From Methylocystis suflitae (GTDB lineage: Bacteria > Pseudomonadota > Alphaproteobacteria > Rhizobiales > Beijerinckiaceae), in NCBI RefSeq assembly GCF_024448135.1, contig NZ_JAMRYX010000201.1, positions 1 to 50,127 of the forward strand: 50,127 bases of DNA. The letters are read 5' to 3'. Positions within the stretch are counted from its first letter, which is position 1; every line of letters begins with the position of its first letter. The position numbers and the translations under genes were made by a program. The notes beneath the pieces are model-generated. The model was not told where the DNA came from. It saw only the letters and a program-made list of their open reading frames with translations, and searched no databases. This document shows, in pieces, positions 44,338 to 50,127 of this stretch.

Positions 44338-46155
44338 TCAAGCCGCCTCGACGCCTCGCCGCGGCTCGAATTTCCGCCCCGCTTCGCGGCCCGCATGGTA
44401 GGCGTCCGGCGCCACCAGGCGCTTGCGGCTTTCCGCCTTGACGTGGAACGACAGCCCAAGTTTTCCCAGCTCGTCGTCGATGACGGACGCTTTTATGGGC
44501 ACGAGGTCGCGTCCGCTGGAAAGTCGATTGGCGGCGTCCCGCTCCGCTTTCATCGTCATCAGCTTGTCGCAGATTCCATGCGCAAGTCCGATCTGGAACG
44601 AACGCGTTGAACCACGCCGTGCGCTGGAGGCAATTGTCATATCTTCGTTCTTAAAACGCGTCGTTTCGGTCGCGAAGGCAATGACGATCAGTTCGTAAAG
44701 GTAGTGCGCCGCCTCGACATCCGCGGGCATGCCGAAAAACACGTAACGGATCGCGCCACTTGCGGCCGTCTCGGCCCACGTCTTGCAGTCGCAAAACAAG
44801 GCGATTGTCGGCACGCATTCGTCGAGCGGCGCGCGTCGTCGCCGGCCAGTGTCGACGCCGACGCCCTCGCAGGCCTGATCGCGCATCTCGACCTCGCCGA
44901 GCGACAGGCCGTAGCGATCGAGCAATTCCGCTACCTTCTTGGCGGAGGCCAACGCCTCCTGTTCCGTGCAGCCCTGTTCGACGGTTTTGGCGCGCAGCGC
45001 CTGGATGCGTTGCAGGACGCGCGCGAGTTCCGCGTCGCCGGCGCCCTTGTCGGCGCCCGCGCGCCGCGACGCCAAAAGGCGGCGGCGCAATTCCTCGAAC
45101 AACGAACGCGTTTCCCCCGGCAGGCGCTTTTCTTTGACGGCGCGATCGATCACTGCGGCGATAAATTCGAGCGATTGATCTTCATCGCCGGACCCGGCGG
45201 CGGCGCGGCGATCGAGAGTCTCCATCATGATGAAGCTGATGCGCGAAAAGGCCTCAGCCAGATCCGAACGGCCGTCTTGGCGGGAGATGACGCTTCGCGT
45301 CATCGCCTGGATCAGGTGCGGCGCAGAGGCGAGGCGTCGCGCCTCCCCGATCGTTTCGGCCGATGGCTCCTCGCCTTTCTTCGTTGCCGCGACGGCGTAG
45401 GCGAGGCGATCGAGGTCGTCGTATTCTTCTTCCTCGGCGAGGCTGGCGAGTTCTTCAAACAAATCCTCTGGGAAAAGGTTCAAGCCCTCGATATGCAAAC
45501 CGCCATGGCGCATAACATGGCGGTAAACGGCGGCGGCGCAGCGCCGCGGATTGCCCACGCCCTTGCCCGGCCGCACGAAGGAGAGCCCCTCGGCGAGCGC
45601 CGCCGCGTCCAGAGGCGTCAACGGCCCGAGCGCAACAAAAACACCATCCGCCAGCGGCGCGAGCCAAGCCGCAACATCGGCGCCCATGGCCCCGATAGGG
45701 ATGTCCTCGTCGAACACGTTCAAGGTTTCGCCGGTCCTCAAATCCTCAGCGACAAGCGATTGTGGCGACGCCCGAGATTTCAACCGAAGCAGGTAAAAGC
45801 TTGCCGGGGCCAGCGCATCCAGAGCCGCGCGCCCCCTGTCATCGGCGTCGGCGCGGCGCTGGCGAATAAAGCGTTCGATCGGCGCAGCGCCCAACAGCGT
45901 CGGCGTGAACAGCGCCAAATAGCCCGCGAGCGCGAATGCCTCCATGACCAGGACGGCGCTGGAGGGAGCGTCGGGATCAAGATTTCTTTTGGAAAGCCAT
46001 TGCAGTGCAATCTCCTCGACTTTTGCCGGCGAGACGCTGGCGACGGCGTCAAGGCAAATCTCCTCGATCCGCTGCGCGAGAGGCGCGCTTTCGTTTGCAG
46101 GAGCGCAGCTGTCTCGGTATGACGGGTGTGAATTCGTCTTTCGTCGCCGCGCCAT
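44338..46155 (-). CDS. DUF2786-domain protein with a long N-terminal region
   Basis: 605 residues. The first ~370 form an Ala/Leu/Arg-rich helical region I do not recognise (EEICLDAVASVSPAKVEEIAL, FIRQRRADADDRGRAAL, YDDLDRLAYAVAATKKG). Residues from about 375 (LARVLQRIQALRAKTVEQGCT, EQEALASAKKVAELLDRYGL) are a DUF2786 domain, followed by a DUF7168-like region (FCDCKTWAE, RYVFFGMPADVEAAHYLYE, SFQIGLAHGICDKL). The DUF2786 family occurs in phage, ICE and chromosomal loci; no function is established. The fusion to such a long N-terminus is unusual, since most members are 200-300 residues. The gene appears intact; the start at 46155 is MARRRKTN. Confidence 0.75.
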   Translation of the reverse strand: MARRRKTNSHPSYRDSCAPANESAPLAQRIEEICLDAVASVSPAKVEEIALQWLSKRNLDPDAPSSAVLVMEAFALAGYLALFTPTLLGAAPIERFIRQRRADADDRGRAALDALAPASFYLLRLKSRASPQSLVAEDLRTGETLNVFDEDIPIGAMGADVAAWLAPLADGVFVALGPLTPLDAAALAEGLSFVRPGKGVGNPRRCAAAVYRHVMRHGGLHIEGLNLFPEDLFEELASLAEEEEYDDLDRLAYAVAATKKGEEPSAETIGEARRLASAPHLIQAMTRSVISRQDGRSDLAEAFSRISFIMMETLDRRAAAGSGDEDQSLEFIAAVIDRAVKEKRLPGETRSLFEELRRRLLASRRAGADKGAGDAELARVLQRIQALRAKTVEQGCTEQEALASAKKVAELLDRYGLSLGEVEMRDQACEGVGVDTGRRRRAPLDECVPTIALFCDCKTWAETAASGAIRYVFFGMPADVEAAHYLYELIVIAFATETTRFKNEDMTIASSARRGSTRSFQIGLAHGICDKLMTMKAERDAANRLSSGRDLVPIKASVIDDELGKLGLSFHVKAESRKRLVAPDAYHAGREAGRKFEPRRGVEAA

Positions 46156-46597
46156 TTCGTCTCCAATGCCGCTTTGAATTGCTTCCGTCAGCCTATCATC
46201 GACTTGCCGATCAAGACCTTCCGGTTCGCGTCATCCACCGGGATTTTGCGCGGGATTTGCCAAGGCAGGGCTGGCCGCCCCATTCGCGCGATCCAAGCAA
46301 TGGGACCGCGTGGAATGCCAAGGCCGTGGCCGGATTTCTGCCCCTGGCCGAGCCTGGGCGGACAGCACAGGTGATCAGCACGACCCAGGCTCCTTTGCCC
46401 AAGCGAGGATGGCTCCATCGAAGCCGCCAACGGGCAATGACGATCTTGTGTAACGTCTTCGCTCTTTTCAGCCTTACAGGCCTCTCAGCGGCGGGTATGC
46501 GAAAGTCTTGATTAAGTGGACGGCTCCCGCTCCCCGGCATCGAAGTGCCAAAATGGTGGTCGTTGGAAAACGCCACGAATGAGAGGAGCCGCCCGCC
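46156..46597. other. No supported gene
   Basis: This 440-bp stretch has only weak frames. Its right part is probably the noncoding upstream end of the IS110 fragment that follows. The promoter of the DUF2786 gene should lie at its left border. Confidence 0.4.
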
Positions 46598-46846
46598 ATG
46601 CAGATTACCACCGGCCTCGATCTTGCCAAGCACTGGTTTCAGGTCCACGGGGTCGACGCCGCCGGAAAGCCCGTCGTCAGGCGGCGACTGCGCCGGTCGG
46701 AGGTCGTCGAGTTTTTCAAAGGGTTGGAGCCCTGTCTGGTCGGCATGGAGGCCTGCGCGACGGCGCACCATTGGGCGCGCGAATTGATCGCCCTGGGGCA
46801 TGAGGTCAAGCTCATGCCGCCGGATCCGGACTGTCCGTCTGTATAG
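46598..46846 (+). pseudogene. IS110-family transposase, N-terminal fragment
   Basis: From ATG 46598, preceded by GAGAGGAG, the frame reads ITTGLDLAKHWFQVHGVDAAG, EFFKGLEPCLVGMEACATAH and HWARELIALGHEVKLMPP, the DEDD domain start of a group of IS110 elements. It stops at TAG 46844-46846 after a foreign tail; the rest is missing. Confidence 0.8.
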
Positions 46847-46849
46847 CAT

Positions 46850-46945
46850 CTGGAACCAGATTTCGACGGGCGTTTGCTGCGGCAGATCGGCAAGATGCAG
46901 CTTCTGGACGAGGTCGGTTGTTCTGGCGAAGAGAACGCGCCAAGC
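46850..46945 (-). pseudogene. IS630 and IS21 (istB) scraps, fused
   Basis: On the minus strand AWRVLFARTTDLVQKL (46945-46889) is the IstB ATPase block preceding its Walker B region, and it runs directly into LPQQTPVEIWFQ (about 46888-46850), the segment before the catalytic Glu of IS630 transposases. Both are short; the junction shows stepwise rearrangement. Confidence 0.5.
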
Positions 46946-47038
46946 GGGATCGTGGCGTTGGTGGCTCTTGAGGAACAAATCGCCACTGCAGACGTTAGCG
47001 TTGTCGTGAAAGCCATCAGAGATTCACGAGGCCAATTC

Positions 47039-47386
47039 ATGACACGCTCAACTGTCATTTTGGCCCTCGGCTTAGCTTTCGCGCTTAACTCTTCGCCGAC
47101 TCTCGTCGCAGAGGACGACCACTTGGCCGAGGCAATCCGACACACGAAGCAGGCGATCGATCAGGACCGTCAGGACCGCGCCGACGTCGGCCTTACGCAT
47201 GCGGAGTCGGCGCTGGCGCACGCGGAGGTGGCAGCGAAGCAGCGCTACAATCTATATATCGATGAAGGCGTGACCCAACTCAGAATGGCGATCGCACAAG
47301 GCATTCACAGGAACGCTCAATTGGCGGCTGATCACGCTACCGAGGCGCTCGCCAATTTCAAAGAAGCTAAGAAAGCCGAAGAATAG
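47039..47386 (+). CDS. SmbP-like small periplasmic metal-binding protein
   Basis: Start at 47039 (GAGG about nine bases upstream) yields 115 residues with a Sec signal peptide (STVILALGLAFALNSSPTLVA). The mature part is an amphipathic helical hairpin of repeating ~30-residue units: LAEAIRHTKQAIDQDRQ, VGLTHAESALAHAEVA, GVTQLRMAIAQGIH, AADHATEALANFKEA. 'HAESALAHA' is the unit motif of SmbP from Nitrosomonas, which binds copper and other metals through His residues. Here the His content is lower than in SmbP, so metal affinity may differ. It lies between two IS remnants. Confidence 0.7.
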   Translation: MTRSTVILALGLAFALNSSPTLVAEDDHLAEAIRHTKQAIDQDRQDRADVGLTHAESALAHAEVAAKQRYNLYIDEGVTQLRMAIAQGIHRNAQLAADHATEALANFKEAKKAEE

Positions 47387-47540
47387 AGAATGCTGCTGCG
47401 CCCACGATACAGCGCTCGAACTGCTCTCGGAACTGGACCGGATCAGGCATTGCGCGCCCCAATTCCGCTATCATTTCATGACTAATCTACTGCACAGCCG
47501 CCGGATGTTTCCAGCCCCTAAGCCTCACATTTGGCGGTCA
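47387..47540. other. No supported gene after the SmbP-like gene
   Basis: Only short frames without motifs. A strong hairpin follows at 47541-47576. Confidence 0.4.
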
Positions 47541-47576
47541 GAGGCGCGCCCGACCGGGAAACATCGGGCGCGCCTC
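47541..47576. repeat. Strong 13-bp hairpin
   Basis: GAGGCGCGCCCGA and TCGGGCGCGCCTC form a perfect 13-bp stem with a 10-base loop, and TTGGC/GCCAA outside it can extend the stem across a small bulge. No T-run follows on the plus strand. It may be a terminator-like structure or a protein-binding site. Confidence 0.75.
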
Positions 47577-47765
47577 GCCAAACCAATCCTCTGTGGATGT
47601 ACTTTGGTGCTCAAGCGTTGCCCGCAGTGACGGAAAGCACTGGAGCTGTTGCACATCACACCAATCGAAATCGGTTGACTAGTTTTCAATTCTGATTCTG
47701 AGGCGGTGGAGGCTGGCCCAGGCCATCAACAAGAAAAAAACCTCGTATTTCCGACCCGGCCTGGC

Positions 47766-48013
47766 ATACCGAGCGTGTCGACCTCGAGGCCGGGCCTCAA
47801 TCACAATGGCTATACGGCGGAAGCAGGATTCCCGCGACCTGCATCGAGACGCATCACATGAAGTTCCTCAAGGCGTAGGTCAATAAAAGCGATCGCAATG
47901 ATGCGCGCGGGATTGTGCAAATGATGCGTGTTGGCTTATTCCGCCCTGTGCACATCAAAACGCTCGGAAGCCAGAAACGGAGGATATTGCTCGCCGCTCG
48001 GAAGATGCTCCAT
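47766..48013 (+). pseudogene. IS110-family transposase, internal remnant with a stop
   Basis: The frame reads HTERVDLEAGPQSQWLYGG, CIETHHMKFLKA, TAG (47876-47878), then VNKSDRNDARGIVQMMRVGL and FRPVHIKTLGSQKRRIL. The blocks match the DEDD domain of IS110 transposases ('CIETRHMKAvLKAQxNKTDRNDARGIAQMMRVG'). N- and C-terminal parts are missing. Confidence 0.8.
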
Positions 48014-48057
48014 TCGTGCGCGCGTCAATGTCGCGATCTCCGGCATCCAGCATAGCG
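48012..48057. repeat. Dispersed ~46-bp repeat, copy 2
   Basis: CGTGCGCGCGTCAATGTCGC, continuing to CATCCAGCATAGC, matches 11228-11275 closely. It immediately follows the IS110 remnant and precedes the TauE/SafE tail. Confidence 0.55.
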
Positions 48058-48070
48058 AGACCTTGTTGCA

Positions 48071-48214
48071 TGGAGGGTAGCGATCATAGCTGCTTTTGCT
48101 GGGGCCTATGTCGGAGCGCGCTTGCTGAAAAAAGTGACGCTCCGGTTCGTTCAATTCGTTGTCGCGGCAATGATGGTCGTCATCGGGATTGGCTTGGCAA
48201 TAGGGCTGTTGTGA
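48071..48214 (+). pseudogene. TauE/SafE-family permease, C-terminal tail
   Basis: The frame reads WRVAIIAAFAGAYVGARLLKK, then RFVQFVVAAMMVVIGIGLAI and a stop at 48212-48214. 'GAxxGARLxxKxxxxxLR..FxxxL' is the end of the sulfite exporter TauE/SafE (TSUP) membrane family. Upstream helices are gone. No start codon. Confidence 0.65.
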
Positions 48215-48245
48215 GCTTGCACATTTTTCTGGATGGGTCGAAAAA

Positions 48246-48596
48246 TTATTGGTCCCGGTGAACGTAGCCTACGTAGAAACATGCGGTCATAACCGCGGTT
48301 GCGGCCTCGGGTTCGGCATTGTCCGGTAAGGGTTCTGGCGCGCGATCGGCGACGGGACCACAATCAAAGACGAAATAGCCGTCTAAGTCGCCATTCGGGG
48401 CGAAAGCGGAGAACCGATAGGCTCGGCTTCTTTTGCCGCGCCTTGCATCCAACAATCGGGCTGCCAAGGTCGCCAAGTCCGCCACGCCATTCCCAGTGCG
48501 AGCCGAAGCGTGAGCCCATGCGCGGGAGCGGGATGCAAATTTCGCCGTATCGCCGCGAATGCGGTTTTCTTTGTCGATAAGAACGAAACGCGCCAA
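48246..48596 (-). CDS. Hypothetical protein, 116 residues
   Basis: The frame starts MARFVLIDKENRIRGDTAKF, contains SARTGNGVADLATLAARLLD (helix), AYRFSAFAPNGDLDGYFVFD (strands) and ends ATAVMTACFYVGYVHRDQ. The N-terminal 'FVLIDKEN-RIxGDTAxF' pattern is that of small proteins of unknown role in Rhizobiales plasmids. Composition and the absence of better overlapping frames support a real gene. No signal peptide. Function unknown. Confidence 0.5.
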   Translation of the reverse strand: MARFVLIDKENRIRGDTAKFASRSRAWAHASARTGNGVADLATLAARLLDARRGKRSRAYRFSAFAPNGDLDGYFVFDCGPVADRAPEPLPDNAEPEAATAVMTACFYVGYVHRDQ

Positions 48597-48758
48597 CGCG
48601 GAAACCCCTACACCGCAAAGTCCAAGTGATTGTTTAAAATAGCATAAGCCTCAAAGCAAGCAATGGCCTTCGCTCATGCTAGCGACCATTATCGTTGCTG
48701 CGGCGCCGAGAGCAGCAGCGTAGAAACGCTTAAGGCTTGGGTTGATTTACCGACGCCT

Positions 48759-48802
48759 CCAAACGAAAGGCGGCCCTGCTCTCGGTCGAAAGCAAGGCCG
48801 CC
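48759..48802 (-). terminator. Terminator-like hairpin downstream of the NepR gene
   Basis: GGCGGCC (48769-48775) pairs with GGCCGCC (48796-48802), with TGCT/AGCA extending the inside of the stem across one mismatch. On the minus strand it is followed by TTTCGTTT. It lies ~70 bases after the NepR stop. Confidence 0.6.
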
Positions 48803-48870
48803 AGCGAGGCTGGAAGAAGAGCGACGTGGAAGGTCGTCTAACCAATAAATTTGGGTGGCTTCGCCCTTCG

Positions 48871-49044
48871 TCAAGCCCCGACTTCCTGCGATCGAACGCG
48901 CTGCTCAATTCGTTGCAGGAGCTTGTCCATTGCGGCAGGCAGAGGCTCAGCCGTTACCCTCGAAAACAGGGCTCGCAAGCGGTCAGCGAACGTCGTGACT
49001 ATAGGGCTCTCAGGCAAACGTTGTTTCTGGTTTTTGTCATTCAT
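48871..49044 (-). CDS. nepR: NepR-family anti-sigma factor, orphan copy
   Basis: Short 57-residue gene (TGA at 48871-48873, ATG at 49042-49044; GGGGAGG lies 14-20 bases upstream). The product begins MNDKNQKQRLPESPIVTTF and carries ADRLRALFSRVTAEPLPAAM followed by DKLLQRIEQRV. That two-helix pattern, 'LRALYxxVxxEPVPDRLxDLLxxLE', defines NepR, which holds the EcfG sigma factor inactive until phosphorylated PhyR binds it, in the alphaproteobacterial general stress response. No ecfG or phyR gene is nearby; normally they flank nepR. A terminator follows at 48759-48802. It is probably an additional, mobile-element-borne copy. Confidence 0.75.
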   Translation of the reverse strand: MNDKNQKQRLPESPIVTTFADRLRALFSRVTAEPLPAAMDKLLQRIEQRVRSQEVGA

Positions 49045-49462
49045 CAACACTATCAGGTCCTCCCCTTTTCAGGACCTTTAATTCCTGAAGCGCGCTCAGG
49101 GTTCCGCTTCAAAGGCGGAACGGCCCCCACCTTTTCGACGCGGGCCGCCCCTCTCCCTCGCGGTATGATCGATCACCGCCGCGCGATTCAGTTAGTGTCG
49201 ACCCACAAAGTTTCGAGCTAGGACGTTCAGCAAAGCGAGAAAGCGTGTTCAAAAGAAAACGGCCCCGCCATTGCTGACAGGACTGATGGCTTGATAGAGG
49301 CTCGCCCCCCTGTCTAAGCCAATGCTTGGCCGGGGAGGGGCCGCAGTAATTGCACGTCCCGAAGACATTCGCGTGCCGATACGCGCATTCTCCAGCTCGA
49401 CGCCGCTTCGCTCTTAATGAAGCTCTTTCTCACTGGCGCATTTGCTACCTAGCGCCGCAATT
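49045..49462. other. NepR upstream region with hairpins, no gene
   Basis: No gene recognised. A 7-bp perfect hairpin GTTCCGC/GCGGAAC lies at 49101-49121, and its stems include the GGAAC that forms the -35 motif of EcfG promoters, though I find no matching -10 (CGTT) at the right distance. A second GC-rich structure lies at about 49304-49342 with GCCAA/TTGGC at its centre. Confidence 0.5.
49101..49121. promoter_or_regulatory. Inverted repeat upstream of nepR
   Basis: GTTCCGC-TTCAAAG-GCGGAAC, 7-bp arms, about 60-80 bases upstream of the nepR start. The GGAAC in each arm resembles an EcfG -35 box on both strands. Alternatively it is a terminator. Evidence is sequence symmetry only. Confidence 0.3.
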
Positions 49463-49930
49463 TTATCGACGCAATTTATATACGATAGTCGGCGCATCGC
49501 CCGTCTTGCGCGGCTGCTTCTCTGTTCTGATCTCGCGCGCCTCAATCAGAACGCGCAGAACGTCTTCCAGATGACGCGTGTTTTTCAGTTGGCGTCGAAG
49601 AGCGCGGAATAGCGGTCGCCGACTTAGCGATCCTCCGTTCTCGGCGAGTTTGCGCTTGACGCGATCAGCTAATTGGCTTTCCGCAGTTCCGGCAGCGTGA
49701 TCGTCGAAACCGCGAACCATGTCGCGCAGCGATGCTTCCACGATCGCCTTGCCCAACTCAATGTGCTCGGCTTCGATCATTGGCCCTTCGAAGTTTTCAC
49801 CGATGGCCAGCACCGTCGCGATGCGTAGAGCATTCAGAGCGCAGCGTGGAGCAAAGTTCTCCAACATCGGATTGCGCAGATACGGGCCGGGATTTCGTCT
49901 TCGTAATCGTTCCAGTGCTGATTCCGCTTG
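49463..49930 (-). pseudogene. DUF3987-like replication/primase-type protein, C-terminal part
   Basis: A minus-strand frame reaching the IS21 end reads ALERLRRRNPGPYLRNPMLE, NFAPRCALNALRIATVLAIG and ENFEGPMIEAEHIELGKAIV, then RVKRKLAENGGSLSRRPLF, RALRRQLKNTRHLEDVLRVLI. The first part fits the end of the helicase-like DUF3987 domain; the second is a winged helix that recognises nucleic acid in these proteins. The frame stops at 49463 after a basic tail. The N-terminal portion is lost at the IS21 border. Such genes occur on plasmids, phages and ICEs, in line with the mobile context. Confidence 0.55.
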
Positions 49931-50127
49931 ATGGCGCCCCCTAAAACGAGATGAAGGCGCTTACCCGTTACGGAATGATGGCGCCCCCGATTCCGAGATG
50001 ATCCCGCCCCCCTGCAACGGAATGATCCCGCCCGGGTGATTTCGTGCAGTGGCTCACCGCCGCCGTTGGCCTGATCAAGTCGCTCCTTTGGCAATCCAAG
50101 GGGGAGCGATTCATGCCAGCGGAGCGG
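49929..50127 (+). mobile_element. Left end of an IS21-family element, running out of the window
   Basis: From TGATGGCGCCCCC (49929) the sequence carries repeated blocks of the kind ATGATCCCGCCC, GGAATGATGGCGCCCCC and GGAATGATCCCGCCC, the multiple terminal binding sites seen at IS21 ends. The istA start (50113) follows with a GGGGGAGCG ribosome site. The insertion truncates the DUF3987-like gene. Confidence 0.75.
50113..50127 (+). CDS. istA: Start of istA (IS21 transposase)
   Basis: Only MPAER is inside the window. IS21 IstA proteins commonly start with MPAERLxMRKIREVLRL, and the position behind a strong Shine-Dalgarno and IS21 end repeats supports it. The rest lies outside. Confidence 0.6.

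Noticed and set aside
44704-46122. 472-codon plus-strand frame opposite the DUF2786 gene
   Set aside because: Composition is typical of antisense to an Ala/Glu-rich gene, and the DUF2786 domain is clear on the minus strand.
47541-47576. CRISPR repeat
   Set aside because: Only a single palindrome; no regularly spaced copies anywhere in the window.
48689-48874. 61-codon minus-strand frame starting TTG at the NepR stop, as a possible ecfG remnant
   Set aside because: It has no sigma-factor region 2 or 4 motif and contains the terminator hairpin.

Overview
The window looks like an accessory (genomic island or plasmid) stretch of a high-GC alphaproteobacterium, probably of the Hyphomicrobiales. 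This rests on a NepR-type anti-sigma factor gene, an otsA/otsB/GH15 trehalose-glucan locus, Rhizobiales-style IS66, ISKra4, IS110 and IS21 elements, and many small secreted proteins. A methanotroph-like host (Methylocystaceae/Beijerinckiaceae) is a guess only. No rRNA, tRNA or CRISPR array was recognised.

Layout. 1-3.0 kb: gene debris (Cys-rich protein, broken SRAP gene, small hypotheticals). 2.7-9.2 kb: a three-level nest. An IS4-type transposase remnant is split by an IS66 element (8-bp target duplication, CAATCAAA), and the IS66 tnpC is itself split by a 3.4-kb RIT element (three overlapping tyrosine recombinases with structured ends). 9.3-14 kb: ISKra4 debris, a secreted esterase, a decayed lipoprotein gene, an IS110 element, a DUF4168 protein and IS3 scraps. 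14-18.7 kb: otsA facing otsB-GH15, the trehalose/glucan module, followed by an MFS transporter. 21-26.3 kb: an ABC exporter, a family-4 glycosyltransferase and a CtpA-type periplasmic protease. 27-28.4 kb: a methyltransferase overlapping a truncated osmoprotectant-type ABC ATPase. 28.4-31.3 kb: a second IS66 remnant interrupted by a large-serine-recombinase cassette whose recombinase carries one in-frame stop. 32-33.5 kb: an ISKra4 element with decayed transposase but preserved ends.

33.6-38.5 kb holds the most unusual gene: one uninterrupted reading frame of about 1,600 codons that joins an AI-2E-family membrane permease, a complete P2A (Ca2+-type) P-type ATPase and, through an extra membrane helix, a HlyD-like periplasmic adaptor. 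Upstream on the same strand lie an acyl carrier protein and a truncated, frameshifted 2-oxoacid dehydrogenase E2 gene, translationally coupled to each other. A domain order of this kind suggests an ion or substrate pump that is directly built into an envelope-spanning exporter; that function is inference.

39.6-46.2 kb: a GST fragment, a ParB/Srx-like protein, an amidase, a TacT-like GNAT fragment, a tyrosine integrase with an apparent small internal deletion, and a DUF2786 protein. 46.5-50.1 kb: IS110/IS630/IS21 scraps, a SmbP-like metal-binding protein, a TauE/SafE tail, an orphan NepR gene missing from simple ORF calling because of its size, and a DUF3987-like gene cut by the left end of an IS21 element that leaves the window.
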